A DNA stretch of 64,000 nucleotides, from NCBI RefSeq assembly GCF_006861795.1, contig NZ_VDGH01000004.1:62001-126000 (forward strand). Reading direction: 5' to 3'. The translations under genes and the position numbers were made by a program. How positions within the stretch are numbered: position 1 is the stretch's first letter; each line of letters begins with the position of its first letter. This document shows positions 37,013 to 47,061 of this stretch, piece after piece. This DNA comes from Psychrobacillus lasiicapitis. GTDB lineage: Bacteria > Bacillota > Bacilli > Bacillales_A > Planococcaceae. Below the pieces are notes generated by a model. That model saw only the letters and a list, made by a program, of their open reading frames with translations, did no database searches and was not told the DNA's origin.

Positions 37013-38656
37013 TTGAATTACAACGTGGAGCTGAATTGGCAAGAGATGCTCTTTGAGTTTTTTGGTGGATTAGGGATTTTCTTATTCTCCATTAAGTTTA
37101 TGGGTGAAGGCTTACAAAAAGCTGCGGGAAATAAGTTGCGGGATATACTTGATCGGTATACAACAAATCCACTAATGGGGGTTATTGCAGGATTACTCTT
37201 TACTGTATTAATCCAATCTAGTGCCGGGACTATTGTAATCATAATTGGACTTGTCAGTGCCGGCTTTATGACTCTCCGTCAATCAATTGGAGTGATCATG
37301 GGTGCAAATATAGGGACAACAATGAAAGCATTTATATTTGGCTTTGAAATTGGAGACTTTGCCTTACCGATAATGGCGATAGGTGCATTTATTATATTTT
37401 TATTTAAGAAGAAAATGGTACAGCATATTGGGGAAGTGGCTTTTGGATTTGGAGGTTTGTTTTTAGGATTAGAGTTAATGATGAGTGGGATGAGCCCTCT
37501 GCAGAGATTATCCTCCTTTACTGATTTCACCTTGCAAATGAGTGATCAACCATTATTGGGTGTAATAGCAGGGACAGCTATGACAATACTCATTCAAAGT
37601 TCTAGTGCTTCTGTGGCAATCTTACAAGGAATTTATGCAGAGGATTTAGTTTCTTTACATGGTGCTTTACCTATTTTATTTGGTGATAATATTGGTACTA
37701 CTATTACAGCAATTCTTGCTTCTATAGGAGCCTCAGTCAGTGCAAGGCGGGCAGCTGTTGCGCACGTCTTGTTTAATGTTGTAGGATCCATTGTATTTCT
37801 GATTTTCTTAACACCTTTCACTTTATATATGGAATGGATAGCTGATGTGTTTTCATTGGAAAATAAAATGCAAATCGCATTTGCGCATGGAACGTTTAAT
37901 GTAGTAAATGTCATTTTACAGTTTCCTTTGATAGGAGCATGGGTATATTTATTAGTGAAATTTTTACCTGGCGAAGATGTGAATATTAAATATAAACCGA
38001 AACATTTAGAGGAAGATTTGATAGAGGATTTTCCATCGATAGCAATTGGACAAGCAAAAGAAGAGATATTGCGTATGGGCAATTTTAGTATTCAAGGATT
38101 AGAGAAAACATTTGAATATTTAAAAACTGGAAATAAGCAAAATGCGGATGATGCATATCATTTAGAAGATGCCATTAATCATCTCGATACAAAAATAACA
38201 AATTATTTAGTGAAAATATCATCTCAACCTCTTTCAAGCCAAGACTCTACGAGGCACTTTATGTTGCTGGGTACAACTAGAGACCTAGAAAGAATAGGCG
38301 ATCATTTTGAAAATATTATAGAGCTAATAGATTATCAAGAAGAACAACACTTCCACTTGACGCAAGATGCTTTAGAGGATATTTCGGCGATGTTTGAGTT
38401 AACCATTAACACGGTAAAAAAAGCAGTAGAAGCATTGGATTTAAATGACGATTTCTTAGCGCAAGAAGTAGCTGAACAAGAACATGTTATTGATCGAATG
38501 GAGCGTCAATTTAGAAAGAACCATATTATTCGATTGAATGAGGGCTTATGTAGCGGTCATGCAGGAGTTATGTTTGTAGATATATTAAGTAATCTTGAAA
38601 GGATAGGTGATCACTCTGTGAATATTGCGGATGCGATTTTAGGTAAACGTATATGA
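37013..38656 (+). CDS. Na/Pi cotransporter family protein with C-terminal PhoU-like domain
   Basis: Protein of about 547 residues. The membrane half contains the duplicated family motif, TVLIQSSAGTIVIIIGL and TILIQSSSASVAILQGI, among about nine transmembrane segments. The C-terminal region (about 345-547) is a helical PhoU-like domain with DLERIGDHFENI and NLERIGDHSVNIAD. It probably exchanges phosphate with sodium, in or out. Start is unclear: TTG 37013 touches AGGAG, and GTG 37025 in frame is 12 bases past it. It overlaps yqgC by 4 bp and is additional to the B. subtilis order. Confidence 0.88.
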   Translation: MNYNVELNWQEMLFEFFGGLGIFLFSIKFMGEGLQKAAGNKLRDILDRYTTNPLMGVIAGLLFTVLIQSSAGTIVIIIGLVSAGFMTLRQSIGVIMGANIGTTMKAFIFGFEIGDFALPIMAIGAFIIFLFKKKMVQHIGEVAFGFGGLFLGLELMMSGMSPLQRLSSFTDFTLQMSDQPLLGVIAGTAMTILIQSSSASVAILQGIYAEDLVSLHGALPILFGDNIGTTITAILASIGASVSARRAAVAHVLFNVVGSIVFLIFLTPFTLYMEWIADVFSLENKMQIAFAHGTFNVVNVILQFPLIGAWVYLLVKFLPGEDVNIKYKPKHLEEDLIEDFPSIAIGQAKEEILRMGNFSIQGLEKTFEYLKTGNKQNADDAYHLEDAINHLDTKITNYLVKISSQPLSSQDSTRHFMLLGTTRDLERIGDHFENIIELIDYQEEQHFHLTQDALEDISAMFELTINTVKKAVEALDLNDDFLAQEVAEQEHVIDRMERQFRKNHIIRLNEGLCSGHAGVMFVDILSNLERIGDHSVNIADAILGKRI

Positions 38657-39141
38657 TAGAGATTCTTGGATGGATTCTGATAATTCTTAGTTTTATTGTT
38701 GCGTTTGTCGGTACATTTTATCCGATAATTCCTTCTGTAGTCTTTATGCTGCTTGGTTTTGTGTTATATGGACTGTTTTTCTCTTTTGAAGAGTTAAACT
38801 GGATGTTTTGGATTATTCAAGTGCTGTTTGTTGTGTTGTTATTTAGTGCAGACATGGCTGCTAATGCTTTTGGAGTAAAGAAGTTTGGAGGTACAAAGGC
38901 GGGCGTATGGGGAAGTACAATAGGTTTACTCTTGGGACCTTTTGTTATTCCGGTCGCAGGAATATTAATCGGACCATTTCTTGGAGCAGTGCTTGCAGAG
39001 CTTATTGTAACGAGAGAAGGCTTTAAACAAGCAGTAAAATCGGGAGTCGGTTCTTTGATCGGCTTTCTGACATCTTCCGTTGTGAAAATTATCATTTTAT
39101 GTGCAATGCTTGTTATTTTTATCTTATTTATTTCGAATTAA
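38653..39141 (+). CDS. yqgC: DUF456 membrane protein YqgC
   Basis: Protein of 162 residues with four or five transmembrane segments. Glycine-rich motifs GGTKAGVWGSTIGLLLGPF and GILIGPFLGAVLAEL are typical of DUF456. Function unknown. It starts at ATG 38653 inside the end of the phosphate transporter gene, suggesting coupling. It precedes sodA as in B. subtilis. Confidence 0.82.
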   Translation: MIEILGWILIILSFIVAFVGTFYPIIPSVVFMLLGFVLYGLFFSFEELNWMFWIIQVLFVVLLFSADMAANAFGVKKFGGTKAGVWGSTIGLLLGPFVIPVAGILIGPFLGAVLAELIVTREGFKQAVKSGVGSLIGFLTSSVVKIIILCAMLVIFILFISN

Positions 39142-39233
39142 CGGTCAGTAAGACACCTCGCTTCAAAGTTATGGACTTTTGGGAAGCTTAAGGGAAAAAT
39201 CCGCTGCTGTAAATGCTCGAATGGTTCTTCTAA

Positions 39234-39265
39234 CAATCAGTGGGGATTGAACCCTCCACAGATTG
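39234..39265. repeat. Hairpin in the yqgC-sodA gap
   Basis: CAATC-A-GTGGGG pairs with CCCTCCAC-A-GATTG around ATTGAA. No T-run follows directly, so it is not a clear terminator. Its GC content stands out against the flanks. It may be a small dispersed repeat. Confidence 0.45.
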
Positions 39266-39396
39266 AAATTCAGTTTTTATAGTTCAGTCAAAAGTATGAG
39301 AATATATTAGGTTCTTTTCGTTGAAGGTTTTCTTTAATTTTGATACGCTATTATACGGAAAGAATTTTCTAAAATATTCTTTAGGAGGAAACAAAC

Positions 39397-40005
39397 ATGG
39401 CATACGAATTACCACAATTACCTTACGCGTACGACGCACTAGAACCACATATTGATAAAGAGACGATGAATATTCATCATACGAAACACCATAACACATA
39501 TGTAACAAACTTAAACAATGCAGTAGCAGGTAAAGCTGACCTAGAAAGCAAATCAGTAGAAGAGCTAATCGCTGATTTAGACGCTCTTCCAGAAGATATT
39601 AAAACAGCAGTACGTAACAATGGTGGCGGACATGCTAACCACTCATTATTCTGGGAAATCCTTTCACCAAACGGTGGCGGAAATCCAACTGGTGAACTAG
39701 CTTCAGCAATCGATGCTAAATTCGGTAGCTTTGACGCTTTTAAAGAAGAGTTCGCAAAAGCTGCAACAACTCGTTTCGGATCAGGTTGGGCTTGGTTATC
39801 CGTTGCTAATGGAGAATTAGAAGTTTCTTCAACTGCTAACCAAGATTCACCAATCATGGAAGGCAAAACACCATTATTAGGATTAGACGTTTGGGAGCAT
39901 GCTTACTACTTAAACTATCAAAACCGTCGTCCTGACTACATCGGTTCATTCTGGAATGTAGTAAATTGGGATGAAGTTTCTAAACGTTACGAAGCTGCAA
40001 AATAA
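39397..40005 (+). CDS. sodA: Superoxide dismutase (Mn/Fe)
   Basis: Cytosolic dismutase of 202 residues. Metal ligands appear in [25 protein letters not shown] and [19 protein letters not shown]. The residues around GSGWAWL favour the manganese form as in other Bacillales. ATG 39397 follows TTAGGAGG, a strong site fitting high expression. It ends at a strong hairpin terminator. Confidence 0.97.
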   Translation: MAYELPQLPYAYDALEPHIDKETMNIHHTKHHNTYVTNLNNAVAGKADLESKSVEELIADLDALPEDIKTAVRNNGGGHANHSLFWEILSPNGGGNPTGELASAIDAKFGSFDAFKEEFAKAATTRFGSGWAWLSVANGELEVSSTANQDSPIMEGKTPLLGLDVWEHAYYLNYQNRRPDYIGSFWNVVNWDEVSKRYEAAK

Positions 40006-40025
40006 TCTCATACAAAAAAGAAACT

Positions 40026-40062
40026 TAGCACACACTTTTACGTCTAAAAGTGTGTGCTTTTT
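40026..40062 (+). terminator. Terminator of sodA
   Basis: AGCACACACTTTTA pairs with TAAAAGTGTGTGCT over 14 perfect base pairs with a 4-nt loop, then TTTTT. Confidence 0.93.
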
Positions 40063-40100
40063 ATGTTACAATAAAAGCTAATAATGAAGTAGGTGAACTT

Positions 40101-42335
40101 ATGCGAAAAACCCCAAACAAACGTGCACAAAGTGTAAAAGCAAAACAACGAGCTAATATCACTTTTCGTATGAATATACTTTTCTTTTCGATATTCATAC
40201 TTTTTACAATTCTAATTTTACGTCTAGGTTATTTACAAATAGTCAAAGGCGAAGATTATACAAGAGATTTAGAAAGAAAAGAAGAAGTACCTGTCAATAC
40301 TAGTGTACCTCGAGGCCGTATCTTTGATAGCGAAGGTAGAATTTTAGTAGATAATAAACCGCAAAAAGCAATTACATACACAAAAATGCAAACAACTACC
40401 GCAAAAGATATGTATGAAATAGCAGAAGATTTAAGTTTGCTGATTGAAAAGGATACAAACGCTATAACAAAAAGTGACTTACAAGATTTTTGGTTATTTA
40501 AACATAGCGAAGAAGCGAATGATTTAGTAACAACTAAAGAACGCAATGAAATTGAAAGCGACGAAGACTTGTCGAAAAAAGATAAAAATGCTGCGATTAA
40601 TCGGCTGATACGAAGCAAAATCACAGAGGAACAATTAAATTCATTCACACCAGAGGAGTTAGAAATAATTGCGATTTACCGAGAAATGGCATCTGGATAC
40701 GCTTTATCCCCGCAAATTATTAAAGGGGGAGACGTTGCTAACAAAGCACTTAAACCTGGTCAAATTTCAGAAGAAGTAACGGTAGAAGAATTTGCACGAG
40801 TATCCGAACGTTTAGGAGATTTAAAAGGGGTCAATACCACGACGGACTGGAGAAGAGTTAAAAATTCTACACTTGCTATTTTAGGAACAACCACCTTGCC
40901 AAAAGAAGGTATACCTAAAAATCGGTTAGATTATTTCTTATCGAGAGACTATTCTCGTAACGATCGTGTTGGAAAAAGTTATATTGAACAGCAGTATGAG
41001 GAAGTGCTACAAGGACAAAAAAGTGTTGTTAAAAATATCACGGATGGAAAAGGTCGTGTAGTTGACGTCCAAACTGTTTATGAGGGAGAGCCTGGGAAAG
41101 ACCTCGTCTTAACAATAGATAGCGAACTCCAAACTGAAATGGAAGCTATATTAGAAAAGAAATTAGTAGAAATGAAAAATAAAAACAAGGGTACAAAATA
41201 TTTAGATAGAGCATTTTTAGTAATGTTAGATCCTTATACAGGAGAAGTTTTGACAATGGTAGGAAAGCAAATTGTAAAAGACTCCGAAACAGGGAAACAG
41301 ACGGTACGAGATTACGCGTTTGCAGCTTTTACAACAGCATATGAAGTTGGTTCTACTATAAAGCCCGGTACAGTACTTACAGGGTATCGCGAAAATGCAT
41401 TGTCTCCAGGAGACGTATTAATAGATCAACCCATTCGTATAAAAGGCTCTAACCCTAAAAGTTCCGTGTTTAACCGATATGGCAGAATTCCTATGAGTGA
41501 TTTAGAAGCACTTGAACGTTCTTCCAACTCTTATATGTTCCAAATTGCATATCGTGTAGCCGGCAGAACTTATCAACCAAATCAAGGGATAAATTTTGGT
41601 CCAGAAGCGTTTCAGAAAATGCGCAATGGCTACGCGCAAATGGGACTTGGCGTTCCAACAGGCATTGATTTACCTGGAGAAGTGTCAGGAGTAGTGGGCG
41701 GTATAGAAATGGGGAAACTACTTGACTTAAGTATTGGTCAGTATGATACATATACACCTTTGCAACTTGGCCAATTCGCTGCGACACTTGCGAACGGGGG
41801 GAATAGAATTCAACCTCACGTTGTGAAAGAAATTAGAGAACCATCTCCTGATGGTGTACAGTTAGGGAAAATTGTAAAAGAGATTACGCCGAATATATTA
41901 AATACAGTAGATAATACAAGAGCTGAAATTGAGCGGGTTCGTCAAGGGATGCAACGAGTGTATTTTGGCAATAAAGGATCTGCACGGTCTGCTTTTTCAA
42001 GTGCACCTTATACTGCTGCTGGTAAAACAGGTACAGCACAATCTTTTTATACAGATCCCGAATTAAAGAAAAGAGTCGCTACTGTCAATTTAACTCATAT
42101 TGGATTTGCTCCATTTGATAATCCAGAAATAGCATATGCAATCGTCGTTCCACAGGCATCAATAGAATCTAGTTATAAAACTAACTTTGTCACTCCAATC
42201 GCTCGAGAATTAGTTGACAAATATTTTGAGATAAAACAAAAAAATAATGCATTAAAAGATAATGATTCTTCTGCAACACCACTCATTAAAGCTCCATATA
42301 CAAATGATTCAATTGATGAAAAAAATGCCGAATGA
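40101..42335 (+). CDS. pbpA: Class B penicillin-binding protein (PbpA, PBP2A-like)
   Basis: Elongation-type transpeptidase of 744 residues. An N-terminal membrane anchor (about residues 24-44) is followed by a dimerisation domain (PVNTSVPRGRIFDSEGRIL). The transpeptidase domain has active-site STIK (VGSTIKPGT), the SSN triad and KTG (AGKTGTAQSF). Members cross-link lateral wall peptidoglycan during rod growth. ATG 40101 follows AGTAGGTGAA. The gene sits between sodA and pst as in B. subtilis. Confidence 0.94.
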   Translation: MRKTPNKRAQSVKAKQRANITFRMNILFFSIFILFTILILRLGYLQIVKGEDYTRDLERKEEVPVNTSVPRGRIFDSEGRILVDNKPQKAITYTKMQTTTAKDMYEIAEDLSLLIEKDTNAITKSDLQDFWLFKHSEEANDLVTTKERNEIESDEDLSKKDKNAAINRLIRSKITEEQLNSFTPEELEIIAIYREMASGYALSPQIIKGGDVANKALKPGQISEEVTVEEFARVSERLGDLKGVNTTTDWRRVKNSTLAILGTTTLPKEGIPKNRLDYFLSRDYSRNDRVGKSYIEQQYEEVLQGQKSVVKNITDGKGRVVDVQTVYEGEPGKDLVLTIDSELQTEMEAILEKKLVEMKNKNKGTKYLDRAFLVMLDPYTGEVLTMVGKQIVKDSETGKQTVRDYAFAAFTTAYEVGSTIKPGTVLTGYRENALSPGDVLIDQPIRIKGSNPKSSVFNRYGRIPMSDLEALERSSNSYMFQIAYRVAGRTYQPNQGINFGPEAFQKMRNGYAQMGLGVPTGIDLPGEVSGVVGGIEMGKLLDLSIGQYDTYTPLQLGQFAATLANGGNRIQPHVVKEIREPSPDGVQLGKIVKEITPNILNTVDNTRAEIERVRQGMQRVYFGNKGSARSAFSSAPYTAAGKTGTAQSFYTDPELKKRVATVNLTHIGFAPFDNPEIAYAIVVPQASIESSYKTNFVTPIARELVDKYFEIKQKNNALKDNDSSATPLIKAPYTNDSIDEKNAE

Positions 42336-42342
42336 TATTCTA

Positions 42343-42389
42343 AAAAACCGATTAGCCTATTAATAGAATAGGCTGGCCGGTTTTTTTTA
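42343..42389 (+). terminator. Terminator of pbpA
   Basis: AAAACCG-AT-TAGCCTATT pairs with AATAGGCT-GG-CCGGTTTT with a small internal mismatch. A run of eight T follows. Confidence 0.88.
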
Positions 42390-42410
42390 TTCTAATCATT
42401 TTTTGTACAG

Positions 42411-42449
42411 TTTACAAAAGCTTTACATTACATTCATACCGACTCAACA
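42411..42449 (+). promoter_or_regulatory. PhoP boxes of the pst operon
   Basis: Four hexamers at exact 11-bp intervals are TTTACA (42411), TTTACA (42422), TTCATA (42433) and TCAACA (42444). This is the direct-repeat layout of PhoP~P binding sites (TT[A/C/T]ACA with 5-bp spacers) seen in Bacillus Pho promoters. It places pst under phosphate starvation control. Confidence 0.85.
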
Positions 42450-42514
42450 TGAAACCTTTAAAGTAGTTTTTGTAAGAAAGAAAAGAAAAACATAATTTTA
42501 GGGGGATTTACCTG

Positions 42515-43510
42515 ATGAAAAGCTGGAAGTATTTAATGATGACGACAATGATTGGCTCAGCGCTTGCGCTTGCGGCATGTGGAGATGATTCTGACACAGA
42601 GACAACGGAAGAAACTCCTACTGAAGAAACAGCATCAGAAGCAGGGACAGAAACAGAAACTCCTGCAGCTGAAGAAGCAGCAATTGAAGGAACAGTATCT
42701 GGTGACGGTTCAAGTACTGTAGCGCCAATTACAGAAGCACTTGTTGAAGAATATGCAGGAGTACAACCTAAAGTTCAAGTAACAGCTGGTGTATCTGGAA
42801 CAGGTGGCGGTTTCGAAAAATTTATCGCTGGCGAAACTGATTTCTCTAACGCATCACGTCCTATTAAAGAAGAGGAAGCTACAGCACTTGCAGATGCAGG
42901 TATTGACTTCACTGAATTCCAACTTGCGAATGACGGCTTAACAGTAGTAGTTAGCCAAGAAAACGACTGGGTGGAAGATATGACAGTAGAAGATCTAAAA
43001 AAATTATGGATTGAAGATGGAACTGCTAAAAAATGGTCTGATATTAACCCAGAATGGCCAGCAGAAGAAGTAGTATTCTATTCACCAGGTACAGATTCAG
43101 GAACATACGATTACTTTGATGAAGTAATTCTTGATGGAGAAGATCTGGTTAAATCTGCAACTCTTTCTGAAGATGACAACGTATTAGTACAAGGTGTACA
43201 AGCTGATAAAAATGCAATTGCATTCTTTGGTTATGCATACTACTTAGCAAACCAAGATACTTTAAAAGCTGTAAAAATTGGTGGGGTTGAACCTAACAAT
43301 GAAACAATTGAATCTGGAGAATACTCTCCACTATCACGTCCATTATTCGTTTATGCAAGTAATAAAGCACTTTCTGAAAACCCAGCATTCTATGATTTTA
43401 TGAAATATTCACTTGAAAATGCAGGTGAGATGGCTGAAGCAGTTGGATATGTAAGTCTTCCAGCTGAAAAGTATGAAGAAGGTCTATCTACTTTAGAAGG
43501 TTTAAAATAA
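42515..43510 (+). CDS. pstS: Phosphate-binding lipoprotein PstS
   Basis: Substrate-binding protein of 331 residues. It has a lipoprotein signal peptide with lipobox L-A-A-C at about residues 19-22, then an acidic Thr/Glu-rich linker. The phosphate-binding motifs are SGDGSSTVAPITEAL, GVSGTGGGFEKFIAGETDFSNASRPI and SPGTDSGTYDYF. ATG 42515 follows GGGGGAT. A hairpin after it could raise PstS over the membrane subunits. Confidence 0.95.
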   Translation: MKSWKYLMMTTMIGSALALAACGDDSDTETTEETPTEETASEAGTETETPAAEEAAIEGTVSGDGSSTVAPITEALVEEYAGVQPKVQVTAGVSGTGGGFEKFIAGETDFSNASRPIKEEEATALADAGIDFTEFQLANDGLTVVVSQENDWVEDMTVEDLKKLWIEDGTAKKWSDINPEWPAEEVVFYSPGTDSGTYDYFDEVILDGEDLVKSATLSEDDNVLVQGVQADKNAIAFFGYAYYLANQDTLKAVKIGGVEPNNETIESGEYSPLSRPLFVYASNKALSENPAFYDFMKYSLENAGEMAEAVGYVSLPAEKYEEGLSTLEGLK

Positions 43511-43540
43511 GTTTAAAAGGTAAACCGGGTGTAAGTGAAT

Positions 43541-43567
43541 GAGTAGCATAACTGCTACTCTTTTCTT
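43541..43567 (+). terminator. Intra-operon hairpin between pstS and pstC
   Basis: GAGTAGC and GCTACTC pair over 7 bp with a 6-nt loop, followed by TTTTCTT. It probably gives partial termination or 3' protection of the pstS message. Confidence 0.7.
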
Positions 43568-43593
43568 ACGTTTTGGTAAAAGGGGGATTCACC

Positions 43594-44541
43594 GTGGCTC
43601 AAAAACAAGTATCTGATCAACCATCAGTGCAAGAGCTAATTGCAAAATCAAGCAATAAAAAGCAAAAACAACTGGTAGAAAAATTAATTCCAATTATTTT
43701 GTTCATAATTGCCTCTATCTCTGTATTAACGACAATCGGAATTGTTTTAACTTTGATTGTTGAAACAATAATTTTCTTTAAAGATATTCCTGTGTTTAGC
43801 TTCTTATTCGGTACTGAATGGTATCCATTTGCTAATAAGGAACCTGCTTTTGGAATTCTTCCATTGATCGCTGGAACGTTAAAGGTCACGATCATAGCAG
43901 TAATTGTGGCAGTACCTTTTGGTATTGGATCCGCTATATTCCTAAGTGAATATGCTTCTGACACTACAAGAAGAATTATTAAACCCATTTTAGAAATTTT
44001 AGCCGGAATTCCAACGATTGTTTATGGTTTCTTTGCGTTAACATTTGTAACGCCGTTATTGCAACAATTTATTCCAGATTTAAAAATATTCAATGCATTA
44101 AGTCCAGGTATTGTTGTTGGAATAATGATTTTACCAATGATTGCGTCTTTATCGGAAGATGCAATGTCATCTGTACCAAATTCAATTCGTGAAGGTGCAC
44201 TTGCAATGGGGTCAACCAAGTTGGAAGTTGCGCTTAAAGTAGTAGTTCCAGCCGCTTTATCGGGAATTGTTGCTTCTGTTGTACTTGCCATTTCTCGAGC
44301 AATTGGAGAAACAATGATTGTTTCACTTGCCGGAGGGTCTACGCCAAAATTCGATTTCGATGTAACAGGATCGATTCAAACAATGACTGCCTATATTGTA
44401 CAGGTATCATCTGGTGATGCGGGCTATGGAACCACTATCTACTATTCAATTTACTCTGTCGGTTTTACATTGTTCTTATTTACACTAGTGATGAACCTTA
44501 TTGCTCACGCTATTTCGAAAAAATATCGGGAGGAATATTAA
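43594..44541 (+). CDS. pstC: Phosphate ABC transporter permease PstC
   Basis: Permease of about 315 residues with six transmembrane segments. The EAA loop is visible in SVPNSIREGALAMGSTKLEVALKVVVPAALSGI. The N-terminus is a charged cytoplasmic tail. GTG 43594 is chosen because AAAGGGGG precedes it. Seven earlier in-frame codons overlap that signal. The end is separated from pstA by one base. Confidence 0.92.
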   Translation: MAQKQVSDQPSVQELIAKSSNKKQKQLVEKLIPIILFIIASISVLTTIGIVLTLIVETIIFFKDIPVFSFLFGTEWYPFANKEPAFGILPLIAGTLKVTIIAVIVAVPFGIGSAIFLSEYASDTTRRIIKPILEILAGIPTIVYGFFALTFVTPLLQQFIPDLKIFNALSPGIVVGIMILPMIASLSEDAMSSVPNSIREGALAMGSTKLEVALKVVVPAALSGIVASVVLAISRAIGETMIVSLAGGSTPKFDFDVTGSIQTMTAYIVQVSSGDAGYGTTIYYSIYSVGFTLFLFTLVMNLIAHAISKKYREEY

Positions 44542-44542
44542 A

Positions 44543-45421
44543 ATGAAATATATCAATCATGAATCAGTTGTAAAAAGAATGATGAGTCGTCTCACTATTA
44601 ATAAGGTTTTTAAAGTAATTTTCTTCTTTGCTACCTTATTCGCGTTACTCACATTAGCTATATTGTTTTATAGAATTATTACACAAGGTATCGGTTATTT
44701 GACGCCAGAATTTTTCCAAAACTTCAGCTCTCGTTTTCCTGCAAAAGCAGGAATTAAAGCTGCGCTTATTGGATCTATTTGGTTAATGTTTGTAGTTGCT
44801 CCTGTATCTATTATTTTAGGAGTAGGGACTGCCATTTACTTAGAAGAATATGCGAAGAAAAATAAATTAAGTGATTTTATTCGAATGAATATCTCTAACC
44901 TTGCTGGTGTTCCGTCTGTTGTATTCGGATTACTTGGGTTGACAATTTTTGTCCGTGCTTTGTCACTAGGAAATAGCGTTTTAGCTGCAGGATTTACAAT
45001 GAGTTTATTAATACTTCCTGTTATTATCGTTGCGTCCCAAGAAGCAATTAGAGCTGTACCAAACGATGTTAGGGAAGCGTCATATGGAATGGGTGCTACA
45101 AAGTGGCAAACAGTTGTAAAAATTGTATTGCCATCTGCGATTCCTGGGATATTAACAGGTGCTATTTTGGCACTGTCAAGAGCTGTAGGAGAAACAGCAC
45201 CACTGATCGTAATAGGGATTCCTGTTATAATTCAGTTCCTTCCGACTGGATTACTTAGCCAATTCACCGCATTGCCTATGCAAATTTACGATTGGGCAAA
45301 ACGTCCACAGCAGGATTTTCAATTTGTAGCGGCTGCTGGAATTCTTGTTTTAATGATCTTTTTATTGATTATGAACTCAATTGCTATATTTATTCGTAAC
45401 AAATTCTCAAAAAGGTATTAA
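44543..45421 (+). CDS. pstA: Phosphate ABC transporter permease PstA
   Basis: Second permease, 292 residues with six transmembrane segments. The coupling loop is AVPNDVREASYGMGATKWQTVVKIVLPSAIPGI. ATG 44543 follows GGGAGG located in the last codons of pstC, so translation is probably coupled. Confidence 0.93.
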   Translation: MKYINHESVVKRMMSRLTINKVFKVIFFFATLFALLTLAILFYRIITQGIGYLTPEFFQNFSSRFPAKAGIKAALIGSIWLMFVVAPVSIILGVGTAIYLEEYAKKNKLSDFIRMNISNLAGVPSVVFGLLGLTIFVRALSLGNSVLAAGFTMSLLILPVIIVASQEAIRAVPNDVREASYGMGATKWQTVVKIVLPSAIPGILTGAILALSRAVGETAPLIVIGIPVIIQFLPTGLLSQFTALPMQIYDWAKRPQQDFQFVAAAGILVLMIFLLIMNSIAIFIRNKFSKRY

Positions 45422-45441
45422 CATAACTAGGGGGAAGTAAA

Positions 45442-46242
45442 ATGGTACAGTCGTTAGAAAATGGGTCAAATACGTTAAATGGTGCATCCAATATTGTTTA
45501 TAATACAAAGCAGTTGAATTTATGGTATGGGAATCACCATGCATTGAAAGATATTAACTTGCAAATCAAGGAAAATGAAGTAACTGCAATCATCGGGCCT
45601 TCAGGCTGTGGAAAATCAACCTATATTAAAACACTAAACTGTATGGTAGAATTAGTACCAACAGTAAAAACTTCTGGACAAATTTTATATCGTGAACGTA
45701 ATATTTTCGACAATGATTATGGTGTGGAAGAGTTGCGTACAAAAGTAGGGATGGTGTTCCAGAAACCGAATCCTTTTCCTAAATCTATTTACGATAATAT
45801 TGCATATGGTCCTAGAATCCATGGCATTAAAAACAAAAAGATTTTAGATCAAATTGTGGAAAAAAGTTTGCGAGGAGCGGCGATATGGGATGAAGTAAAG
45901 GATCGTCTTCAGACAAATGCATACAGTTTATCCGGTGGACAACAACAACGTATTTGTATTGCTCGTTGTTTGGCAATTGAACCAGATGTTATCCTAATGG
46001 ATGAACCTACATCGGCGCTAGATCCTATTTCAACTTTAAAAGTAGAGGAACTTATTCAAGAACTAAAAGCAGATTATTCAATCATTATTGTTACACATAA
46101 CATGCAACAAGCTGCTCGTATCTCCGATAAAACTGCATTCTTTTTAAATGGAGAAGTAGTAGAATTTGATAATACGGATGTTATATTTTCAACTCCTGAA
46201 GATAAGCGTACAGAAGATTATATTTCAGGTCGTTTCGGATAA
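45442..46242 (+). CDS. pstB: Phosphate ABC transporter ATPase PstB
   Basis: ATPase of 266 residues. Walker A is GPSGCGKST at 52-60. The signature is [15 protein letters not shown], Walker B is VILMDEP, and the switch histidine is in [10 protein letters not shown]. PstB-specific features are [29 protein letters not shown]. Only one pstB is present here, whereas B. subtilis has two (pstBA, pstBB). Confidence 0.95.
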   Translation: MVQSLENGSNTLNGASNIVYNTKQLNLWYGNHHALKDINLQIKENEVTAIIGPSGCGKSTYIKTLNCMVELVPTVKTSGQILYRERNIFDNDYGVEELRTKVGMVFQKPNPFPKSIYDNIAYGPRIHGIKNKKILDQIVEKSLRGAAIWDEVKDRLQTNAYSLSGGQQQRICIARCLAIEPDVILMDEPTSALDPISTLKVEELIQELKADYSIIIVTHNMQQAARISDKTAFFLNGEVVEFDNTDVIFSTPEDKRTEDYISGRFG

Positions 46243-46261
46243 GGAAAGGGGTAAAGGGAAG

Positions 46262-46921
46262 ATGGTAGGAAGAGAAAAGTTCGATGCAGAACTACGAAAA
46301 GTGCAAGACTTGCTATTGGAGTTAAGTAATACCGCTATTGATACATTGGATAAATCAATGGATTATTTATTAGGAAATGATATTGAAGGTGCCTTAACAG
46401 TCATTAATAACGATATTCATATTAACCATATGGAAGAGGAGATTAATGACCGTGTCATTTTATTAATTGCCAAACAGCAACCAGTTGCTACTGATTTAAG
46501 AAGATTGATGGTGCTTGTAAAAATAGCTTCCGATATGGAACGTATCGGCGATTATGCAGTTAATATAGCCAAAGAAACAATTCGTATTGGAAAAGATGAA
46601 CATATTGAGCCAATTCATTTGTTGGATGAAATGCGAGTTAAGACAATTTCAATGTTAAAGCAAATACTAGACGCGTTTATCCATGAAAATATGGAGGATG
46701 CTAAGAAAATTGCGAAACAAGATGATGAAGTAGATGAGTTATACGGGCATGCTATTCGAACACTTTTAAATGTAGGTGTAAAAAAACCAGAGCAGCTTAG
46801 CCAAGTTACCCAACTATCATTCGTATGTCGTTATTTAGAGAGATCAGCCGATCATGCTACAAATTTAGCGGAGCGTTTACTGTATTTACTAAAAGGAAAG
46901 CATTATGAGCTGAATAATTAA
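46262..46921 (+). CDS. phoU: Phosphate signalling protein PhoU
   Basis: All-helical protein of 219 residues with two PhoU repeats. Metal-cluster motifs are SDMERIGDYAVNIA and RYLERSADHATNLAER. It links PstSCAB activity to the PhoR-PhoP kinase pair. ATG 46262 follows AAAGGG. The open frame begins inside pstB but without a ribosome binding site. B. subtilis lacks phoU at this place. Confidence 0.93.
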   Translation: MVGREKFDAELRKVQDLLLELSNTAIDTLDKSMDYLLGNDIEGALTVINNDIHINHMEEEINDRVILLIAKQQPVATDLRRLMVLVKIASDMERIGDYAVNIAKETIRIGKDEHIEPIHLLDEMRVKTISMLKQILDAFIHENMEDAKKIAKQDDEVDELYGHAIRTLLNVGVKKPEQLSQVTQLSFVCRYLERSADHATNLAERLLYLLKGKHYELNN

Positions 46922-46925
46922 AAGA

Positions 46926-46965
46926 AAGCACAGTGTCCTGTCACTCAGGGACCTGTGCTTTTTCA
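46926..46965 (+). terminator. Terminator of pst-phoU
   Basis: AGCACAG pairs with CTGTGCT, with an inner TCC/GGA pairing, followed by TTTT. Confidence 0.75.
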
Positions 46966-47061
46966 TATAAAGTGGTAGAAGAAGGTAAATTCGGTTCCGC
47001 TATAATTTTCGCTTCGAGACGGAACGATGAGCCTTCATCTCTCCTTTAAAGAAGAATCACT

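Noticed and set aside
39477-39866. Minus-strand frame of 129 codons inside sodA
   Set aside because: It is the antisense shadow of a clear superoxide dismutase gene.
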